Source: Nostoc sp. HK-01
GTDB lineage: Bacteria > Cyanobacteriota > Cyanobacteriia > Cyanobacteriales > Nostocaceae
Reading direction: 5' to 3'
DNA length: 64,000 nt
Assembly (NCBI GenBank): GCA_003990705.1
Contig: AP018318.1
Coordinates: 1,491,501 to 1,555,500, forward strand
The position numbers and the translations under genes are program-made. Of this stretch, positions 37,326 to 48,363 are shown in pieces. The notes under the pieces are model-generated. The model worked only from the letters and a program-made list of their open reading frames with translations. It made no database searches and was not told the origin of the DNA. Every line of letters begins with the position of its first letter. Position 1 is the stretch's first letter.

Positions 37326-37740
37326 GAGTTTTTATGTTATTTGAAGATACAAAGGATGCACTTCGACAGTAGACTTTAGCTGCTTGAATTTTCATCAAAC
37401 AGTTGGCTAATAGACTGTCTCCCCGGATACGCATCAAAAAGGGTGGTTACTGAAATTATTGTATGGGCAAAAATATCATACTAATTCGTAATTTGTAATT
37501 TGTAATTTGTAATTAGGCCACTCTCAAAAAGTGTCAATATACATGACTTATAGGGAGTCATTTTATGAAATTGATCAAAACCTCACGCAAAGATGATAGA
37601 GAATTATTCTGTTTAGCAGACATAACCTGATTCATATAACAGATCTGAGGTGGATACTCTCTCTGTACTTGAATAATTGAAATTCAACTCTCAAGTATGT
37701 AAGCTGTTGTGATCAGACAATTCCAGGAGGTGAAAAAACT
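37326..37740. other. Spacer with heptamer array and strong ribosome-binding site
   Basis: This 415-base region holds a TAATTTG heptamer array (about 37488-37515) and, at 37725-37733, AGGAGGTGA, an almost complete anti-16S match that supports the GTG start of the FetB-like gene at 37741. I see no other reading frame. A GTGTCAATATACATGAC segment follows the array. No clear promoter boxes. Confidence 0.5.
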
Positions 37741-38517
37741 GTGCCGGATTTAATCAAACTAGATTTAGCTGATTTAGCCTTGGCTGTGGGGTTAATGGCG
37801 ATCGCCATTGGTTTATCCGCCTGGGAAAAATTAGGATTAGAGTTAAATTTGGCAATTGCAACTGGCAGAACCATCTTACAGCTGCTGGTATTGGGGTACG
37901 TTTTCGATTTCATCTTTGCCGTAAATAATGCTTGGGCGGTTTTGGGAATTGTAGCAATTATGCTGACAATGGGAGCGATTGTCGCCCGCAACCGAATCAG
38001 CCAGAAAATTCCCTTAGTATTACCTGTGGTTTGGGGAGCAATTTTAGTAAGTACCGCCTTCACGCTCTTTTACACCAACTTCTTGATTCTCCAACCAGAT
38101 AGATGGTACGAAGCAAAGTATATGATTCCCTTTGCTGGGATGATTATTGGTAACGCAATGAATGCAGCAGCGATCGCCGGTGAACGTCTGGTTAGTACAG
38201 TAAATAATTCCGCTGGGGAAATTGAAACTCACTTAAGTTTAGGCGCAACGCCGCAACAAGCTGTCAGTCAGTACCGCCGAGAAGCCATTCGCGCCGCATT
38301 CCTTCCTACCATCAATCAAATGATGCTCATTGGTATGGCTACCCTTCCCAGTATTACCGCTGGACAGTTATTAGGCGGTGTGAACCCTTTAGATGCTGTC
38401 TCTTATGAGATTTTAATTGTGTTTATGGTTGCTGTGGCAAACTTACTGACGACAATTTTAGTTACAAGGGGTTTGTGTCGTCAGTTTTTTAACTCAGCGG
38501 CGCAGTTAATTAGATAA
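37741..38517 (+). CDS. FetB/UPF0014-family ABC transporter permease
   Basis: This 258-residue membrane protein resembles FetB (YbbM), the permease of an E. coli iron-efflux type ABC system with FetA. It has about seven hydrophobic helices, with LALAVGLMAIAIGLSAWEKLGLE, a basic cytoplasmic loop ARNRISQKI, PFAGMIIGNAMNAAAIAGERL near residue 140, and the loop EIETHLSLGATPQQAVSQYRREAIRAAFLPTINQM near 160-195, which is the likely ATPase-coupling segment. Start is GTG with a very strong AGGAGG 10 bases upstream. No ATPase gene of FetA type lies beside it, so the partner must be elsewhere. Substrate is inferred from family only. Confidence 0.85.
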   Translation: MPDLIKLDLADLALAVGLMAIAIGLSAWEKLGLELNLAIATGRTILQLLVLGYVFDFIFAVNNAWAVLGIVAIMLTMGAIVARNRISQKIPLVLPVVWGAILVSTAFTLFYTNFLILQPDRWYEAKYMIPFAGMIIGNAMNAAAIAGERLVSTVNNSAGEIETHLSLGATPQQAVSQYRREAIRAAFLPTINQMMLIGMATLPSITAGQLLGGVNPLDAVSYEILIVFMVAVANLLTTILVTRGLCRQFFNSAAQLIR

Positions 38518-38714
38518 TTGTGGACAACAAAAGTACTGTGATACGTTGACTTGCAAAATCCCAGCATCAGGCTGAAAATTCTGTTTTGAAGAAGAAGTCT
38601 TTATTTTTTGTCTTCTCTCGCAGGGGAGAGGACTGATTTATCTCTAGTGTGAGAGTATGCGATCGCTTGCTGATCAAAAAGCAACTCAGTTATTCAGACA
38701 ATATTCAAGCAAAG

Positions 38715-38822
38715 CTAAGTATCTTGATCCGAAATCAATTTTTGGACTGCTTGCATCAGTTCTGCTTCAGTGCATTGATATAAATCCCGCAGTATCCCCG
38801 CCAAGAAACTAGCTAACGCTCT
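38715..38822 (-). pseudogene. Possible short coding remnant
   Basis: On the minus strand a frame of 35 codons reads ALASFLAGILRDLYQCTEAE and onward, ending LISDQDT and a TAG, with a stop just before it. It looks protein-like (amphipathic helices) but has no ATG or ribosome-binding site. It sits in the 319-base spacer between the FetB-like gene and a small plus-strand gene. It may be the end of a decayed gene or a very small protein starting at TTG. I see nothing else in this spacer. Confidence 0.25.
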
Positions 38823-38836
38823 TCATTAGACTGCTT

Positions 38837-39094
38837 ATGGATAGATTAATCATGCCACACAACAGCGATGACAAAGATTTCTCCTCAGAAACGCAGACTC
38901 AGGTATTTGCTTACAAAGAACGGCTAAATTCTTGGATTGTTGCGCGGTTATTTCCAGATATGCAAAGGGTAACAGTTGCGAGATTTCGCAGCCGTTCTGA
39001 TGCAGATGGTCATGTACAAAGTTTACGTCAACTTATGCCGGAAGCTAATTTTGTCGTGGTGTTTGATTGTCCCCGTCAGAAAGTAGCCATTTAA
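38837..39094 (+). CDS. Small protein of unknown function
   Basis: This 85-residue protein is not one I recognise. Its core (YKERLNSWIVARLFPDMQRVTVARFRSRSDADGHVQSLRQLMPEANFVVVFD) looks like a compact alpha/beta fold with an amphipathic central helix. A second ATG at 38852 (MPHNSDD) is an alternative start. The length and clean start suggest a real gene of the kind common in cyanobacteria. The downstream 5-oxoprolinase gene is convergent, with 40 bases between stops. Confidence 0.55.
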   Translation: MDRLIMPHNSDDKDFSSETQTQVFAYKERLNSWIVARLFPDMQRVTVARFRSRSDADGHVQSLRQLMPEANFVVVFDCPRQKVAI

Positions 39095-39134
39095 ATTTTA
39101 GGAGAGGCGATCGCCTGAATCGTCCTCTCATTCA

Positions 39135-42100
39135 TTAATAATTAATATTATCAGCAAAACCATAACCACCACCGCCGGGTGTCTCAATTACAAATACATC
39201 ACCAATATTCATTTCCACCACAGCTTTACTACCTAAATCCTCAACTGTTCCATCACATCTTTCCACATAATTTTTTCCTAATTTTCCAGCTTCACCACCA
39301 GATAAACCAAAAGGTGCAACTACACGATGATTTGATAAGATTGCTGCGGTCATCGGTTCCAAAAAACGCAAGCGGCGAATAACACCATTTCCGCCATAAT
39401 GATGGCCTTTACCACCACTATTTTTACGAATAGCAAAATTTTCTAACACAATTGGAAAACGCCATTCTAATACTTCTGGATCTGTCAGACGCGAATTAGT
39501 CATGTGTGTTTGCACTGCATCTGTACCAGCAAAATTTGCACCTGCACCAGAACCACCACAGATTGTTTCATAATATTGATAGCATTCATTCCCAAAGGTA
39601 AAATTATTCATTGTGCCTTGAGAAGCCGCTAAAACCCCCAACGCGCCATATAAAGCATCGGTAATTGCTTGGGAAGTTTCCACGTTTCCCGCCACCACAG
39701 CCGCTGGGTAACGAGGATTTAACATACAACCTTCAGGAATGTTAATTTCTAAAGGTTTCAGACAACCAGCATTTAAAGGAATATCATCATTAACTAATGT
39801 ACGGAAAACGTATAGAACTGCGGCTTTGCAAACTGCTGCTGGAGCATTAAAATTATTATTTATCTGCTGATTGGAAGTGCCTATAAAATCAATTTTAGCG
39901 CTGCGGTTTTCTCGGTTAATGGTAATTGCAACTTGAATCATACTACCATTATCTAAGGCATAACGGAAACTGCCATCTTGCAAAACTTCGATGACACGCC
40001 GTACAGATTCTTCGGCATTGTCTTGCACAAAAATCATGTAAGCTTGTACAGTTTCTAACCCATAGTGTTCTACCATTTTCAACAATTCTTGCACACCGCG
40101 TTCGTTAGCAGCAATTTGTGCTTGTAAATCTGCTAAGTTTTGGGTAACATTGCGTGCAGGATAAGGTTCACTTATAAGCAAATTTACTAATTCTGCTTCG
40201 CGGAATTGGCCTGCTGCAACTAACTGAACATTATCGATTAATATGCCTTCTTCTACCACATTTGTACTATTGGGTGGCATTGAACCGGGAGTAATACCGC
40301 CGATATCTGCATGGTGTCCCCGTGAGGCGACGTAGAATAGTGGAGAGTCGGGAGTACTGAGTGTTAAATCGGGGAAGACTGGAGTGATAACGGTAATATC
40401 TGGTAAGTGAGTCCCGCCGTTATAGGGGTTATTAGAGACAAATACATCACCAGCTTTGATGGTGTCACCATAATTAGTAATTAAAGCTTGTACACTTTCA
40501 CTCATCGAACCCAAATGCACAGGAATGTGAGGCGCATTCGCTACCAATTGACCAAAGCCATCAAAAATTGCACAGGAGAAATCTAGCCTTTCTTTGATGT
40601 TTACAGAAGAACTGGTATTTTGTAAGGTTATACCCATTTGTTCTGCGATCGCCCGAAACAAATTATTAAAAATCTCCAGCATAACGGGATCTGATTTTTG
40701 TCCTACCCTGCGAGAAGCTGCTAACGCGTCTAGGTCATTTGTCCGTTGTCCGTTGTTGTCTGCAACACCAACCACAGACAACACAAGATGATTGCGTGTA
40801 GTTAATTCCGCTTGCCAATGGGGTTCAATGACATTTGTACCCGTCGTCTCTACAATAATGGCTGGGCCTGCGATACAATCTCCTGGTTGTAAATCTTGGC
40901 GTTGGTACACTGGTGTCGTTTGCCATGTACCAGCCGTATACATCTTTACAGTAGCTACTGCTACGGGTTCCTTCCCGTTTTTACGTGCAATTACAGCTTC
41001 TTCCGGCGCATCATGTTTCGCAACCACCTCAACCGCCACAGCTTCCACAATCAACTGCTTTTCAGCAGCAATAAACCCATAACGCTGACGATGTAACTCC
41101 TCAAACTGCCGCTGCATCATTACCACATCAGCAAAATCCACAATCAAAGGCGCATCCGTTCCCTCATATCTAAGATGCACTTTGCGATAAACCTCTGTCT
41201 TGGCGCTCTCTGCGTCTTGGCGGTTCGTTTCTCCCACCAAAGCTACAAACTCTGACTCCAACTCCGCCAATAAACCCTCATCCAAAACCGCTTCCACCGA
41301 CTTTTCCAGAATTCCCCTGACATCTGCCAAACCCATACCATAAGCAGACAACACCCCCGCGAATGGATGGATAAATACCTGCTTCATCCCCAAAGCATCA
41401 GCAATTAAACAAGCGTGTTGCCCACCAGCACCACCAAAACAGCATAAAGTATACTCTGACACATCATAACCACGCTGGAGAGAGATTTTTTTGATAGCGT
41501 TTGCCATTTTATCAACTGCGATCGCCAAAAAACCCGTAGCGACTTCTTCCGGTGTTCTCCCATCCCCAATTTCCCTCGTTAATTGCCGAAACTTATGCTG
41601 CACAACCTCTACATCCAAGGGTAAATCCCCATTCACCCCGAATATCTTAGGGAAAAATTCTGGTTGCAACTTACCCACCATCACGTTGCAGTCAGTTACC
41701 GTCAACCTTCCGCCCTTGGAATAAGCCGCTGGGCCTGGATTTGCTCCCGCAGATTCCGGCCCCACCCGATAGCGAGAACCATCAAACTGCACAATCGAAC
41801 CACCACCAGCCGCAACTGTGTGAATTGCCATCATCGGTGTTCGCAGACGCACTCCGGCGACTTCTGTTTCAAAGGTGCGTTCATACTCGCCATTGTAATG
41901 CGCCACATCAGTTGATGTACCGCCCATATCAAAGCTGATAATCTTGTCAAATCCAGCCATAACGCTTGTCTGGACTGCTCCAACTATCCCACCAGCCGGC
42001 CCAGATAAAATGCTGTCTTTACCTTGAAAGTTCTCTGCATTCGCTAGTCCGCCGTTGGATTGCATGAACATTAGTTTTGTGGTTTGTTCGTTATTGAGTT

Positions 42101-42803
42101 GATGCGAGACTTGATCAACATATCGCCGCAAAATCGGTGATAAATAAGCGTCAACAACCGTCGTATCACCCCGACTAACTAATTTCATTAAAGGGCTGAC
42201 TTTGTGAGATATGGAAACTTGAGTAAAGCCAATACTTTTGGCTAAAGTGGCAACTTGTTGTTCATGGGTGGTGTAGCGGTAGCCGTGCATAAAAACAATC
42301 GCACAGCAACGAATCCCATCATTGTATGCTGCTTGTAATTGCGGACGAACTGCATCGATATTCAAAGGTATTAATTCCTCACCTTGGGCGCTGTAACGTT
42401 CATCGACTTCAATTACTTTTTCGTACAGCATTTCTGGTAAAATTATCTCAAGGGCGAAGATATCGGGGCGGTTTTGATAACCGATACGTAAAGCATCCCG
42501 AAATCCTTGAGTAATTACTAAAACAGTGCGATCGCCTTTTCTCTCTAATAAAGCATTTGTCGCCACAGTTGTTCCCATTTTCACCGCCGCAATGCGATCG
42601 CCTGGAATTGACGCATCAGCCGCAATTCCCAGCAGTTCCCGAATTCCTTGCACTGCTGCATCGGTGTAGCGTTCAGGATTTTCTGACAGCAGCTTGTGAA
42701 TTACCAAATCCCCATCAGGACGCTTCGCCACAATATCGGTGAACGTCCCGCCTCTGTCAATCCAGAATTCCCAACGCGCCGAAGATGATAATGCCCCAGT
42801 CAT
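39135..42803 (-). CDS. 5-oxoprolinase / hydantoinase-type fusion protein
   Basis: This 1222-residue cytosolic enzyme is of the type that hydrolyses 5-oxoproline to glutamate with ATP, part of glutathione turnover. Residues 1-690 match the HyuA half ([29 protein letters not shown] near the start, [39 protein letters not shown]). Residues 710-1220 match the HyuB half ([80 protein letters not shown]). The fusion order and length match eukaryotic and bacterial OPLAH. Some bacterial relatives act on hydantoins, so the exact substrate is likely but not certain. Confidence 0.9.
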   Translation of the reverse strand: MTGALSSSARWEFWIDRGGTFTDIVAKRPDGDLVIHKLLSENPERYTDAAVQGIRELLGIAADASIPGDRIAAVKMGTTVATNALLERKGDRTVLVITQGFRDALRIGYQNRPDIFALEIILPEMLYEKVIEVDERYSAQGEELIPLNIDAVRPQLQAAYNDGIRCCAIVFMHGYRYTTHEQQVATLAKSIGFTQVSISHKVSPLMKLVSRGDTTVVDAYLSPILRRYVDQVSHQLNNEQTTKLMFMQSNGGLANAENFQGKDSILSGPAGGIVGAVQTSVMAGFDKIISFDMGGTSTDVAHYNGEYERTFETEVAGVRLRTPMMAIHTVAAGGGSIVQFDGSRYRVGPESAGANPGPAAYSKGGRLTVTDCNVMVGKLQPEFFPKIFGVNGDLPLDVEVVQHKFRQLTREIGDGRTPEEVATGFLAIAVDKMANAIKKISLQRGYDVSEYTLCCFGGAGGQHACLIADALGMKQVFIHPFAGVLSAYGMGLADVRGILEKSVEAVLDEGLLAELESEFVALVGETNRQDAESAKTEVYRKVHLRYEGTDAPLIVDFADVVMMQRQFEELHRQRYGFIAAEKQLIVEAVAVEVVAKHDAPEEAVIARKNGKEPVAVATVKMYTAGTWQTTPVYQRQDLQPGDCIAGPAIIVETTGTNVIEPHWQAELTTRNHLVLSVVGVADNNGQRTNDLDALAASRRVGQKSDPVMLEIFNNLFRAIAEQMGITLQNTSSSVNIKERLDFSCAIFDGFGQLVANAPHIPVHLGSMSESVQALITNYGDTIKAGDVFVSNNPYNGGTHLPDITVITPVFPDLTLSTPDSPLFYVASRGHHADIGGITPGSMPPNSTNVVEEGILIDNVQLVAAGQFREAELVNLLISEPYPARNVTQNLADLQAQIAANERGVQELLKMVEHYGLETVQAYMIFVQDNAEESVRRVIEVLQDGSFRYALDNGSMIQVAITINRENRSAKIDFIGTSNQQINNNFNAPAAVCKAAVLYVFRTLVNDDIPLNAGCLKPLEINIPEGCMLNPRYPAAVVAGNVETSQAITDALYGALGVLAASQGTMNNFTFGNECYQYYETICGGSGAGANFAGTDAVQTHMTNSRLTDPEVLEWRFPIVLENFAIRKNSGGKGHHYGGNGVIRRLRFLEPMTAAILSNHRVVAPFGLSGGEAGKLGKNYVERCDGTVEDLGSKAVVEMNIGDVFVIETPGGGGYGFADNINY

Positions 42804-42904
42804 AGTAAATTCCTCTATGCCGATTTTGCTACTGCCAAGGTTATGATTTTTAAGTTATCAGATAGTTACTTGCTTGGTTCGCTGAAGATTTTTAGGGGAA
42901 TTGC

Positions 42905-43816
42905 ATGGCAGTTGAAAAAATCAGTTGGTCTAAAATGGCTTTTCAGATGAAAGGCTCGGTGATATCTTCAATTTATCCACGAGTTTTTTGGTGTGGCTTT
43001 TTTGGTGTTGTAATTTCTATTTTTTATTATTTTAAATTACCTGTATCTCAACCAATTTTAGGAAATGTTATTCCCAGTATTGTCTTAGGTTTATTATTAG
43101 TTTTTCGGACAAATACTGCTTATGATCGGTTTTGGGAAGGTAGAAAAGCTTGGGGATCTATAGTCAACACTGTACGTAATTTAGCCCGACAAATTTGGGT
43201 ATCTATTGACGAAGTATCTCCAGAAGATAGAGAACATAAAGTTGCTGCCTTACGTTTATTAGTAGCCTTTGCAGTTACAACTAAATTGCATTTAAGAGAA
43301 GAAAAAATTAACAGTGAACTAGAAGAATTAATTCCCACATCTAAGTATATAAAATTGCAGACGATGAACCATCCACCTTTAGAGGTTGCTTTTTGGATTG
43401 GTGACTATTTACAACAACAGTATGACCGCAAATGCTTAAATAGCTACCAATTGACTAGTCTGCAAGAACTATTAAATAATTTAGTCGATAATTTAGGCTC
43501 TTGCGAACGGATTTTAAGAACTCCTATGCCTCTAGCTTATGCCATACATCTCAAGCAATTATTGTTGTTGTATTGCTGCTTATTGCCCTTTCAAATGGTA
43601 GAAACTTTAGGATGGTGGACAGGCTTAATTGTCTCTTTAATTAGTTTTACCTTGTTTGGCATTGAAGCTATCGGCTTGGAAATCGAAAATCCCTTTGGTT
43701 ATGATGCCAATGACTTACCACTAGATGCAATTTGCAACACCATGAAACGCAATATTGATGATTTAATTAGTTTGCCGCCAAATGTGCGATCGCTTCCAGA
43801 TAACATCGCCATTTAA
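42905..43816 (+). CDS. Bestrophin-like anion channel family protein
   Basis: This 303-residue membrane protein belongs to the bestrophin/UPF0187 family. Bestrophins form pentameric anion channels, and chloroplast members adjust the thylakoid proton motive force. Visible signatures are SIVLGLLLVFRTNTAYDRFWEGRKAWGSIVN at about residues 59-90 and LPLDAICNTMKRNIDDLI near the C-terminus. Hydrophobic helices are VFWCGFFGVVISIFYYF near residue 30 and LLLYCCLLPFQMVETLGWWTGLIVSLISFTLFGIEAIGL near 215-255. The localisation (plasma or thylakoid membrane) is not visible. It converges on the M28 peptidase gene with 3 bases between stops. Confidence 0.88.
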   Translation: MAVEKISWSKMAFQMKGSVISSIYPRVFWCGFFGVVISIFYYFKLPVSQPILGNVIPSIVLGLLLVFRTNTAYDRFWEGRKAWGSIVNTVRNLARQIWVSIDEVSPEDREHKVAALRLLVAFAVTTKLHLREEKINSELEELIPTSKYIKLQTMNHPPLEVAFWIGDYLQQQYDRKCLNSYQLTSLQELLNNLVDNLGSCERILRTPMPLAYAIHLKQLLLLYCCLLPFQMVETLGWWTGLIVSLISFTLFGIEAIGLEIENPFGYDANDLPLDAICNTMKRNIDDLISLPPNVRSLPDNIAI

Positions 43817-43819
43817 AGA

Positions 43820-44728
43820 CTAAGCTAACCGTCTAATTCCCTGTTCTAAACCTTGGCAAACACTTGTCAGAAAATCTAAATCTAGACTGGCAATATTATC
43901 ACTAGGTTTGTGATAATTGGGATTCCGTAAAAATGCCGTATCTGTCACCATAATTGCTGGATAGCCCAAATCCCAAAAAGGTGCATGATCACTAAGTCTG
44001 GTTTGAGGTACGATTAAGCCTCGGTTGGGTACTGGTAGCCATTGACTGGGTAAACCTGCTTTGCGAATATTCCGGCTGAGACTGATTAAATCCCGAATTG
44101 TCCGCAAATTCCCAATTAAAGCAATAAAATCACCCTGATTTGGATAAAATTTCTCCAACGGACGGGGATAAGCCTGAGAACCTGGGGTAGAGTTGCAATA
44201 ACCCAGCATTTCCAGAGAAATCATTAAGCGGAGTGATTGCTGTTGTTGATGCAATAAACTTGCATATTCAGTACTGCCTAGTAAGCCATATTCTTCCATA
44301 TCAAAAGCTACTAGCCGCAAGGGATATTTAGCAGGTTCCGCTGCAAATTTCCGCGCTAATTCTAATAATACCGCTACACCTGTAGCATTATCATCTGCCC
44401 CTGGTGTTCCCGGCACAGCATCATAGTGCGCCCCAATCAAAATTGGGGGTAAATCTTGGTGCTTCCCTATTGTTTGACTTGATAAATTTAAAATCAGGTT
44501 GTTGCAGGTTTTCCCTCTCACGACAAAGGTGTGGATTTCCACACTTCCCCATTGTGCTAATTCTTGACGAATGTATTCTTGGACAAAGAAATGTCCTGCT
44601 GTGGCGAAGAAAGGATCGCGTTCTCTGGCGATTTCATACAGATGAATTCGTAATTGCTCTTGTAAATTCAAAGCTTGCAAGTGTTCTTCAAATAAACTTC
44701 TGAGTATCAGGAGTAAGTCAACAATCAA
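43820..44728 (-). CDS. M28-family zinc aminopeptidase-like protein
   Basis: This 302-residue protein is of the M28 metallopeptidase family. The di-zinc ligands are visible: His and Asp in IGAHYDAVPGTPGADDNATG near residue 95-115, the catalytic and bridging Glu pair in FDMEEYGLLGS near 145, Asp in the following strand, and the C-terminal His of NPNYHKPSDN near 280. No secretion signal is obvious. The start is uncertain: the longest frame begins with TTG at 44728 (hydrophobic VDLLLILRSLF), while family members usually begin near EQLRIHLYEIARERDPF about 20 residues later, where only TTG codons are available. Substrate unknown. Confidence 0.83.
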   Translation of the reverse strand: MIVDLLLILRSLFEEHLQALNLQEQLRIHLYEIARERDPFFATAGHFFVQEYIRQELAQWGSVEIHTFVVRGKTCNNLILNLSSQTIGKHQDLPPILIGAHYDAVPGTPGADDNATGVAVLLELARKFAAEPAKYPLRLVAFDMEEYGLLGSTEYASLLHQQQQSLRLMISLEMLGYCNSTPGSQAYPRPLEKFYPNQGDFIALIGNLRTIRDLISLSRNIRKAGLPSQWLPVPNRGLIVPQTRLSDHAPFWDLGYPAIMVTDTAFLRNPNYHKPSDNIASLDLDFLTSVCQGLEQGIRRLA

Positions 44729-44867
44729 TGAAAAAAGGGTGGATTACCCAACTTAAAGCGCTGATAAAGTAGAGTTTTTCGACTATAGAGATTTAGAGCT
44801 ACTTAGACATACTCAGCATTGTGAATGCTATCCTAGTTTTGCAACTAGCTCCTTAACCTTAAATTTA

Positions 44868-44936
44868 TTCAACTTTTGCCTTAATTGACTATTATACCAT
44901 TGAGGTGTTTTCCACTAATAGCTTCATGCTATTGGT
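44868..44936 (+). promoter_or_regulatory. Possible dnaK promoter and leader hairpin
   Basis: TTCAAC (44868-44873) and TATTAT (44890-44895), 16 bases apart, could be minus-35/minus-10 boxes. Downstream, ACTAATAGC (44914-44922) and GCTATTGGT (44928-44936) form a 9-bp stem with one G-U pair and a 5-base loop in the presumed dnaK leader. This is not the CIRCE element (TTAGCACTC-N9-GAGTGCTAA). The stem may affect mRNA stability or heat regulation, but this is unproven. Confidence 0.35.
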
Positions 44937-44995
44937 AGTCCTGGCCAATCATAATAAATTAATAGATATAAGACACACTAGGAGAAGAGTAACGC

Positions 44996-47077
44996 ATGGG
45001 CAAGGTAGTCGGCATCGACTTGGGTACAACCAACTCAGTAGTCGCCGTGATGGAGGGTGGCAAGCCGGTGGTGATTGCCAATGCAGAAGGAATGCGAACA
45101 ACACCCTCCGTAGTTGGTTTCAGCAAAGATGGTGAGAGAGTGGTTGGGCAAATGGCACGACGGCAAACCGTCCTCAACCCGCAAAATACTTTTTTTGCAG
45201 TCAAACGCTTCATTGGACGAAAGTATGGTGAACTCAGCCCAGATTCTAAGCGTGTGCCATACACCATCCGCAAAGACGAAATCGGGAATATCAAAATTGC
45301 TTGTCCGCGCTTGAGTAAAGATTTTGCCCCCGAAGAAATTTCCGCAATGGTACTCAAGAAATTAGCCGATGATGCCAGCCGTTATTTAGGGGAACCAGTT
45401 ACAGGCGCAGTTTTGACAGTTCCTGCTTATTTTAACGATTCTCAAAGACAGGCAACCCGTGATGCTGGCAGAATTGCCGGCTTAGAAGTGTTGCGAATTC
45501 TCAACGAACCCACTGCGGCTTCTTTAGCTTACGGTTTAGATAGAGGTGACACCGAAACCATCTTAGTCTTTGACTTGGGTGGTGGAACTTTTGACGTATC
45601 CATTTTAGATGTTGGCGATGGGGTATTTGAAGTTAAAGCCACCAGTGGTGATACCCAACTGGGTGGAAATGACTTTGATAAAAAGATAGTGGATTGGTTA
45701 GCCGAGCAATTTTTAGAAACCGAAGGTGTAGACTTAAGACGCGATCGCCAAGCTCTACAACGTTTAATGGAAGCCGCAGAAAAAGCTAAAATTGAATTAT
45801 CTGCTGTGAGCATCACGGATATCAATTTGCCCTTCATCACCGCCACAGAAGACGGGCCAAAACATATCGAAACTCGTCTGACGCGTTCTCAATTTGAAGG
45901 TTTGTGTAGTGATTTAGTCGGACGCGTCCGCACACCAGTCAAAAGGGCATTAAAAGATGCTGGACTTAGGCCAGAAGATATCGAAGAAGTTGTGTTAGTT
46001 GGTGGTTCGACAAGAATCCCCATGATTAAGCAACTAGTCCGTGACTTAATTGGCATTGAACCTAACGAAAATGTTAACCCTGATGAAGTCGTCGCCGTTG
46101 GTGCAGCCATTCAAGCAGGTATCCTCGCCGGCGAACTGAAGGATTTGCTGTTGTTGGATGTCACACCTTTATCTTTGGGATTGGAAACTATCGGCGGTGT
46201 GATGAAAAAACTCATTCCCCGTAATACAACCATCCCAGTCCGCCGTTCAGATATCTTCTCCACCTCGGAAAATAACCAAAATACCGTGGAAATTCACGTA
46301 GTGCAAGGTGAGAGGGAAATGGCTGGAGATAACAAATCTCTGGGACGTTTCAAGCTGTATGGCATTCCTCCAGCCCCGCGCGGCATTCCCCAAGTCCAGG
46401 TATCCTTTGATATTGATGCCAACGGGATTTTACAGGTAACAGCCTTAGATAGAACAACAGGCAGGGAACAAAGTATCACTATTCAAGGTGCTTCCACCTT
46501 AAGTGAATCAGAAATTAATCGGATGATTCAGGACGCGCAAAAATACGCTGATGTCGATCGCGAACGCAAAGAACGAGTCGAAAAGCGTACCCGTTCCGAA
46601 GCATTGATTTTACAAGCAGAACGACAACTGCGAGAAGTAGCCCTAGAATTTGGTATGCAATTTGCCCGCAGTCGTCGCCAACGCATTGATAATATCAGCC
46701 GCGAACTCAAGGAGAGTTTACAAGCCAACGACGATCGCGGTATTGATCAAGCCTACGCTGACTTGCAAGATGCCCTTTATGAACTAAACCGAGAAGTCCG
46801 CCAGTATTATGCTGAAGACGAAGACGATGACTTGTTCGGCACAATTAAAGAAATCTTTACAGGAGGCGGCGATAAAGAAAGAGAACGGGAACCTGATTAC
46901 TACCGAGATAATTACCGCGATCGCGATTCCTATAACAGCAGAGACTACGGTAGAGAAAATGGCAGAGATTATGGTAGAGACAGCCGTTCTTCAGCCTATG
47001 ACAGTCGCCCATCTCGCCGCACATCCCGCCCTAGTTATCAAGATAATTGGGATGAAAATGACGATGATTGGTTGTAA
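44996..47077 (+). CDS. dnaK: Hsp70 chaperone DnaK with a charged C-terminal tail
   Basis: This 693-residue Hsp70 has the ATPase domain ([19 protein letters not shown] at the start, [42 protein letters not shown]), the linker [18 protein letters not shown] near 383, the substrate-binding domain and a lid. The last 60 residues are an Arg/Asp/Tyr repeat-rich tail ([20 protein letters not shown]) instead of the usual G/P-rich EEVD-like end. This identifies it as one of the multiple cyanobacterial DnaK paralogues, not the sole housekeeping copy. AGGAG precedes the ATG. A DnaJ gene follows 272 bases later. Confidence 0.93.
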   Translation: MGKVVGIDLGTTNSVVAVMEGGKPVVIANAEGMRTTPSVVGFSKDGERVVGQMARRQTVLNPQNTFFAVKRFIGRKYGELSPDSKRVPYTIRKDEIGNIKIACPRLSKDFAPEEISAMVLKKLADDASRYLGEPVTGAVLTVPAYFNDSQRQATRDAGRIAGLEVLRILNEPTAASLAYGLDRGDTETILVFDLGGGTFDVSILDVGDGVFEVKATSGDTQLGGNDFDKKIVDWLAEQFLETEGVDLRRDRQALQRLMEAAEKAKIELSAVSITDINLPFITATEDGPKHIETRLTRSQFEGLCSDLVGRVRTPVKRALKDAGLRPEDIEEVVLVGGSTRIPMIKQLVRDLIGIEPNENVNPDEVVAVGAAIQAGILAGELKDLLLLDVTPLSLGLETIGGVMKKLIPRNTTIPVRRSDIFSTSENNQNTVEIHVVQGEREMAGDNKSLGRFKLYGIPPAPRGIPQVQVSFDIDANGILQVTALDRTTGREQSITIQGASTLSESEINRMIQDAQKYADVDRERKERVEKRTRSEALILQAERQLREVALEFGMQFARSRRQRIDNISRELKESLQANDDRGIDQAYADLQDALYELNREVRQYYAEDEDDDLFGTIKEIFTGGGDKEREREPDYYRDNYRDRDSYNSRDYGRENGRDYGRDSRSSAYDSRPSRRTSRPSYQDNWDENDDDWL

Positions 47078-47250
47078 TACTGCCCTTATATGGCAACAAC
47101 CACCGTTACTAAGGTGAGAAATTTGATTCAAAATACGGATTTAGCCATTGGTGATAAGTAATAAGTAATGAGTCAATAGTATTAAGTAGGTAGACATAAT
47201 TAAATATAAAATGCCAACCTGTGAAACCCTATCACATACTAGCTTTTACC

Positions 47251-47278
47251 TTCTGCCTCCTGCTTCCTGTCTCCTGCC
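47251..47278. repeat. CT-rich heptanucleotide repeat, 4 units
   Basis: Four 7-base units lie here (TTCTGCC, TCCTGCT, TCCTGTC, TCCTGCC), related to the array at 33504-33559. An 8-base repeat (ATCTAAAA, three copies) follows near 47315. Both lie between dnaK and dnaJ, with nothing else in the spacer. Confidence 0.7.
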
Positions 47279-47349
47279 TTATACATACTGATTACTTAAT
47301 AATTATTACCAACATCTAAAATCTAAAATCTAAATTTAAATAACTGACT

Positions 47350-48345
47350 ATGCAAAATTTGCAGAATTTCCGCGATTACTACGAGATTTTAGGAGTAGAT
47401 AAAGATGCCTCTAATGAAGAAATTAAAAAGAACTATCGGCGATTAGCTAGACAATATCACCCTGACTTGAATCCAGGAAATAAAGCCGCTGAAGAAAAAT
47501 TTAAAGATATTGGCGAAGCTTACGAAGTGCTTTCCGACACAGCCAAAAGAGCGCAATACGACCAGTTTAGCCGCTATTGGAAGCAAAAAGGCTTTGCTGG
47601 GAACAAACAAACGCCAAAAACCAAAGGCTGGGGAGAACGTCCAAGCGATCGCAGCAATGGCAATCAAGTAGACCCCAGTCAATTTGCTAATTTTGAAGAC
47701 TTTATCAATCAAGTTGTAGGTGTTGGTAGTCGCCAAGATACCAGAAATGGCAGTACTACAAAAACCGATCCGTTTCGTTCGCCGAACAGCAGAGTTCAAT
47801 ATACAGTTCCTAAAAATCCGCCAAAACCAGCCCGGCGAGATATTGAAGCTCGATTAACCTTACCATTAGAAAAAGCTTATCAAGGTGGTAACGAGCGCAT
47901 TCGTTTAGAAGATGGGCGATCGCTAGAAGTAACAATGCCTCCAGCTATGGTTACAGGTCAGAGTATCCGCCTAAAAAACCAAGGTATCAGCGGTGGCGAC
48001 TTATACCTAAAAATTACTGTCGAGCCACATCCCTTATTTAAATTAGAAGGCGCAAACATAGCCTGTCAAGTACCCGTAACTCCCAGTGAAGCAGTTCTCG
48101 GCGGATCTGTAGAAGCACCTACCCTTGATGGCCCTGTGAAAATGACCATCCCCCCAGGTGTTAGGTCTGGTCAAAGATTCCGATTGGCAAATAAAGGCTA
48201 TCCTACCGACAACGGCAAACGCGGCGATCAATTGGTGGAGATTCAGATAATTACACCAAAAAATATTAGCCCCGAAGAAAAAGAACTTTACGAAAAAATT
48301 CGGCAAATTGAAACCTTTAAACCCCGCGCTGATTTACTAGGTTAG
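47350..48345 (+). CDS. DnaJ/CbpA-type co-chaperone
   Basis: This 331-residue J-protein has an N-terminal J domain ([35 protein letters not shown], with HPD near residue 36-38), a Gly/Asn-containing linker, and a DnaJ C-terminal peptide-binding region beginning [20 protein letters not shown] near 160. The CxxCxGxG zinc fingers of classical DnaJ are absent, so it is type II/CbpA-like. It would stimulate the ATPase of the adjacent DnaK. The 3' neighbour is a decayed nuclease on the opposite strand. Confidence 0.9.
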   Translation: MQNLQNFRDYYEILGVDKDASNEEIKKNYRRLARQYHPDLNPGNKAAEEKFKDIGEAYEVLSDTAKRAQYDQFSRYWKQKGFAGNKQTPKTKGWGERPSDRSNGNQVDPSQFANFEDFINQVVGVGSRQDTRNGSTTKTDPFRSPNSRVQYTVPKNPPKPARRDIEARLTLPLEKAYQGGNERIRLEDGRSLEVTMPPAMVTGQSIRLKNQGISGGDLYLKITVEPHPLFKLEGANIACQVPVTPSEAVLGGSVEAPTLDGPVKMTIPPGVRSGQRFRLANKGYPTDNGKRGDQLVEIQIITPKNISPEEKELYEKIRQIETFKPRADLLG

Positions 48346-48363
48346 GGTTTTCTACTCACAAAC

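Noticed and set aside
39179-39382. Several plus-strand frames opposite the 5-oxoprolinase gene (also near 40792, 41664 and 42557)
   Set aside because: They are complements of a long, well-conserved coding sequence and lack motifs.
44905-44940. CIRCE-like element before dnaK
   Set aside because: The hairpin exists, but its sequence does not match TTAGCACTC-N9-GAGTGCTAA.
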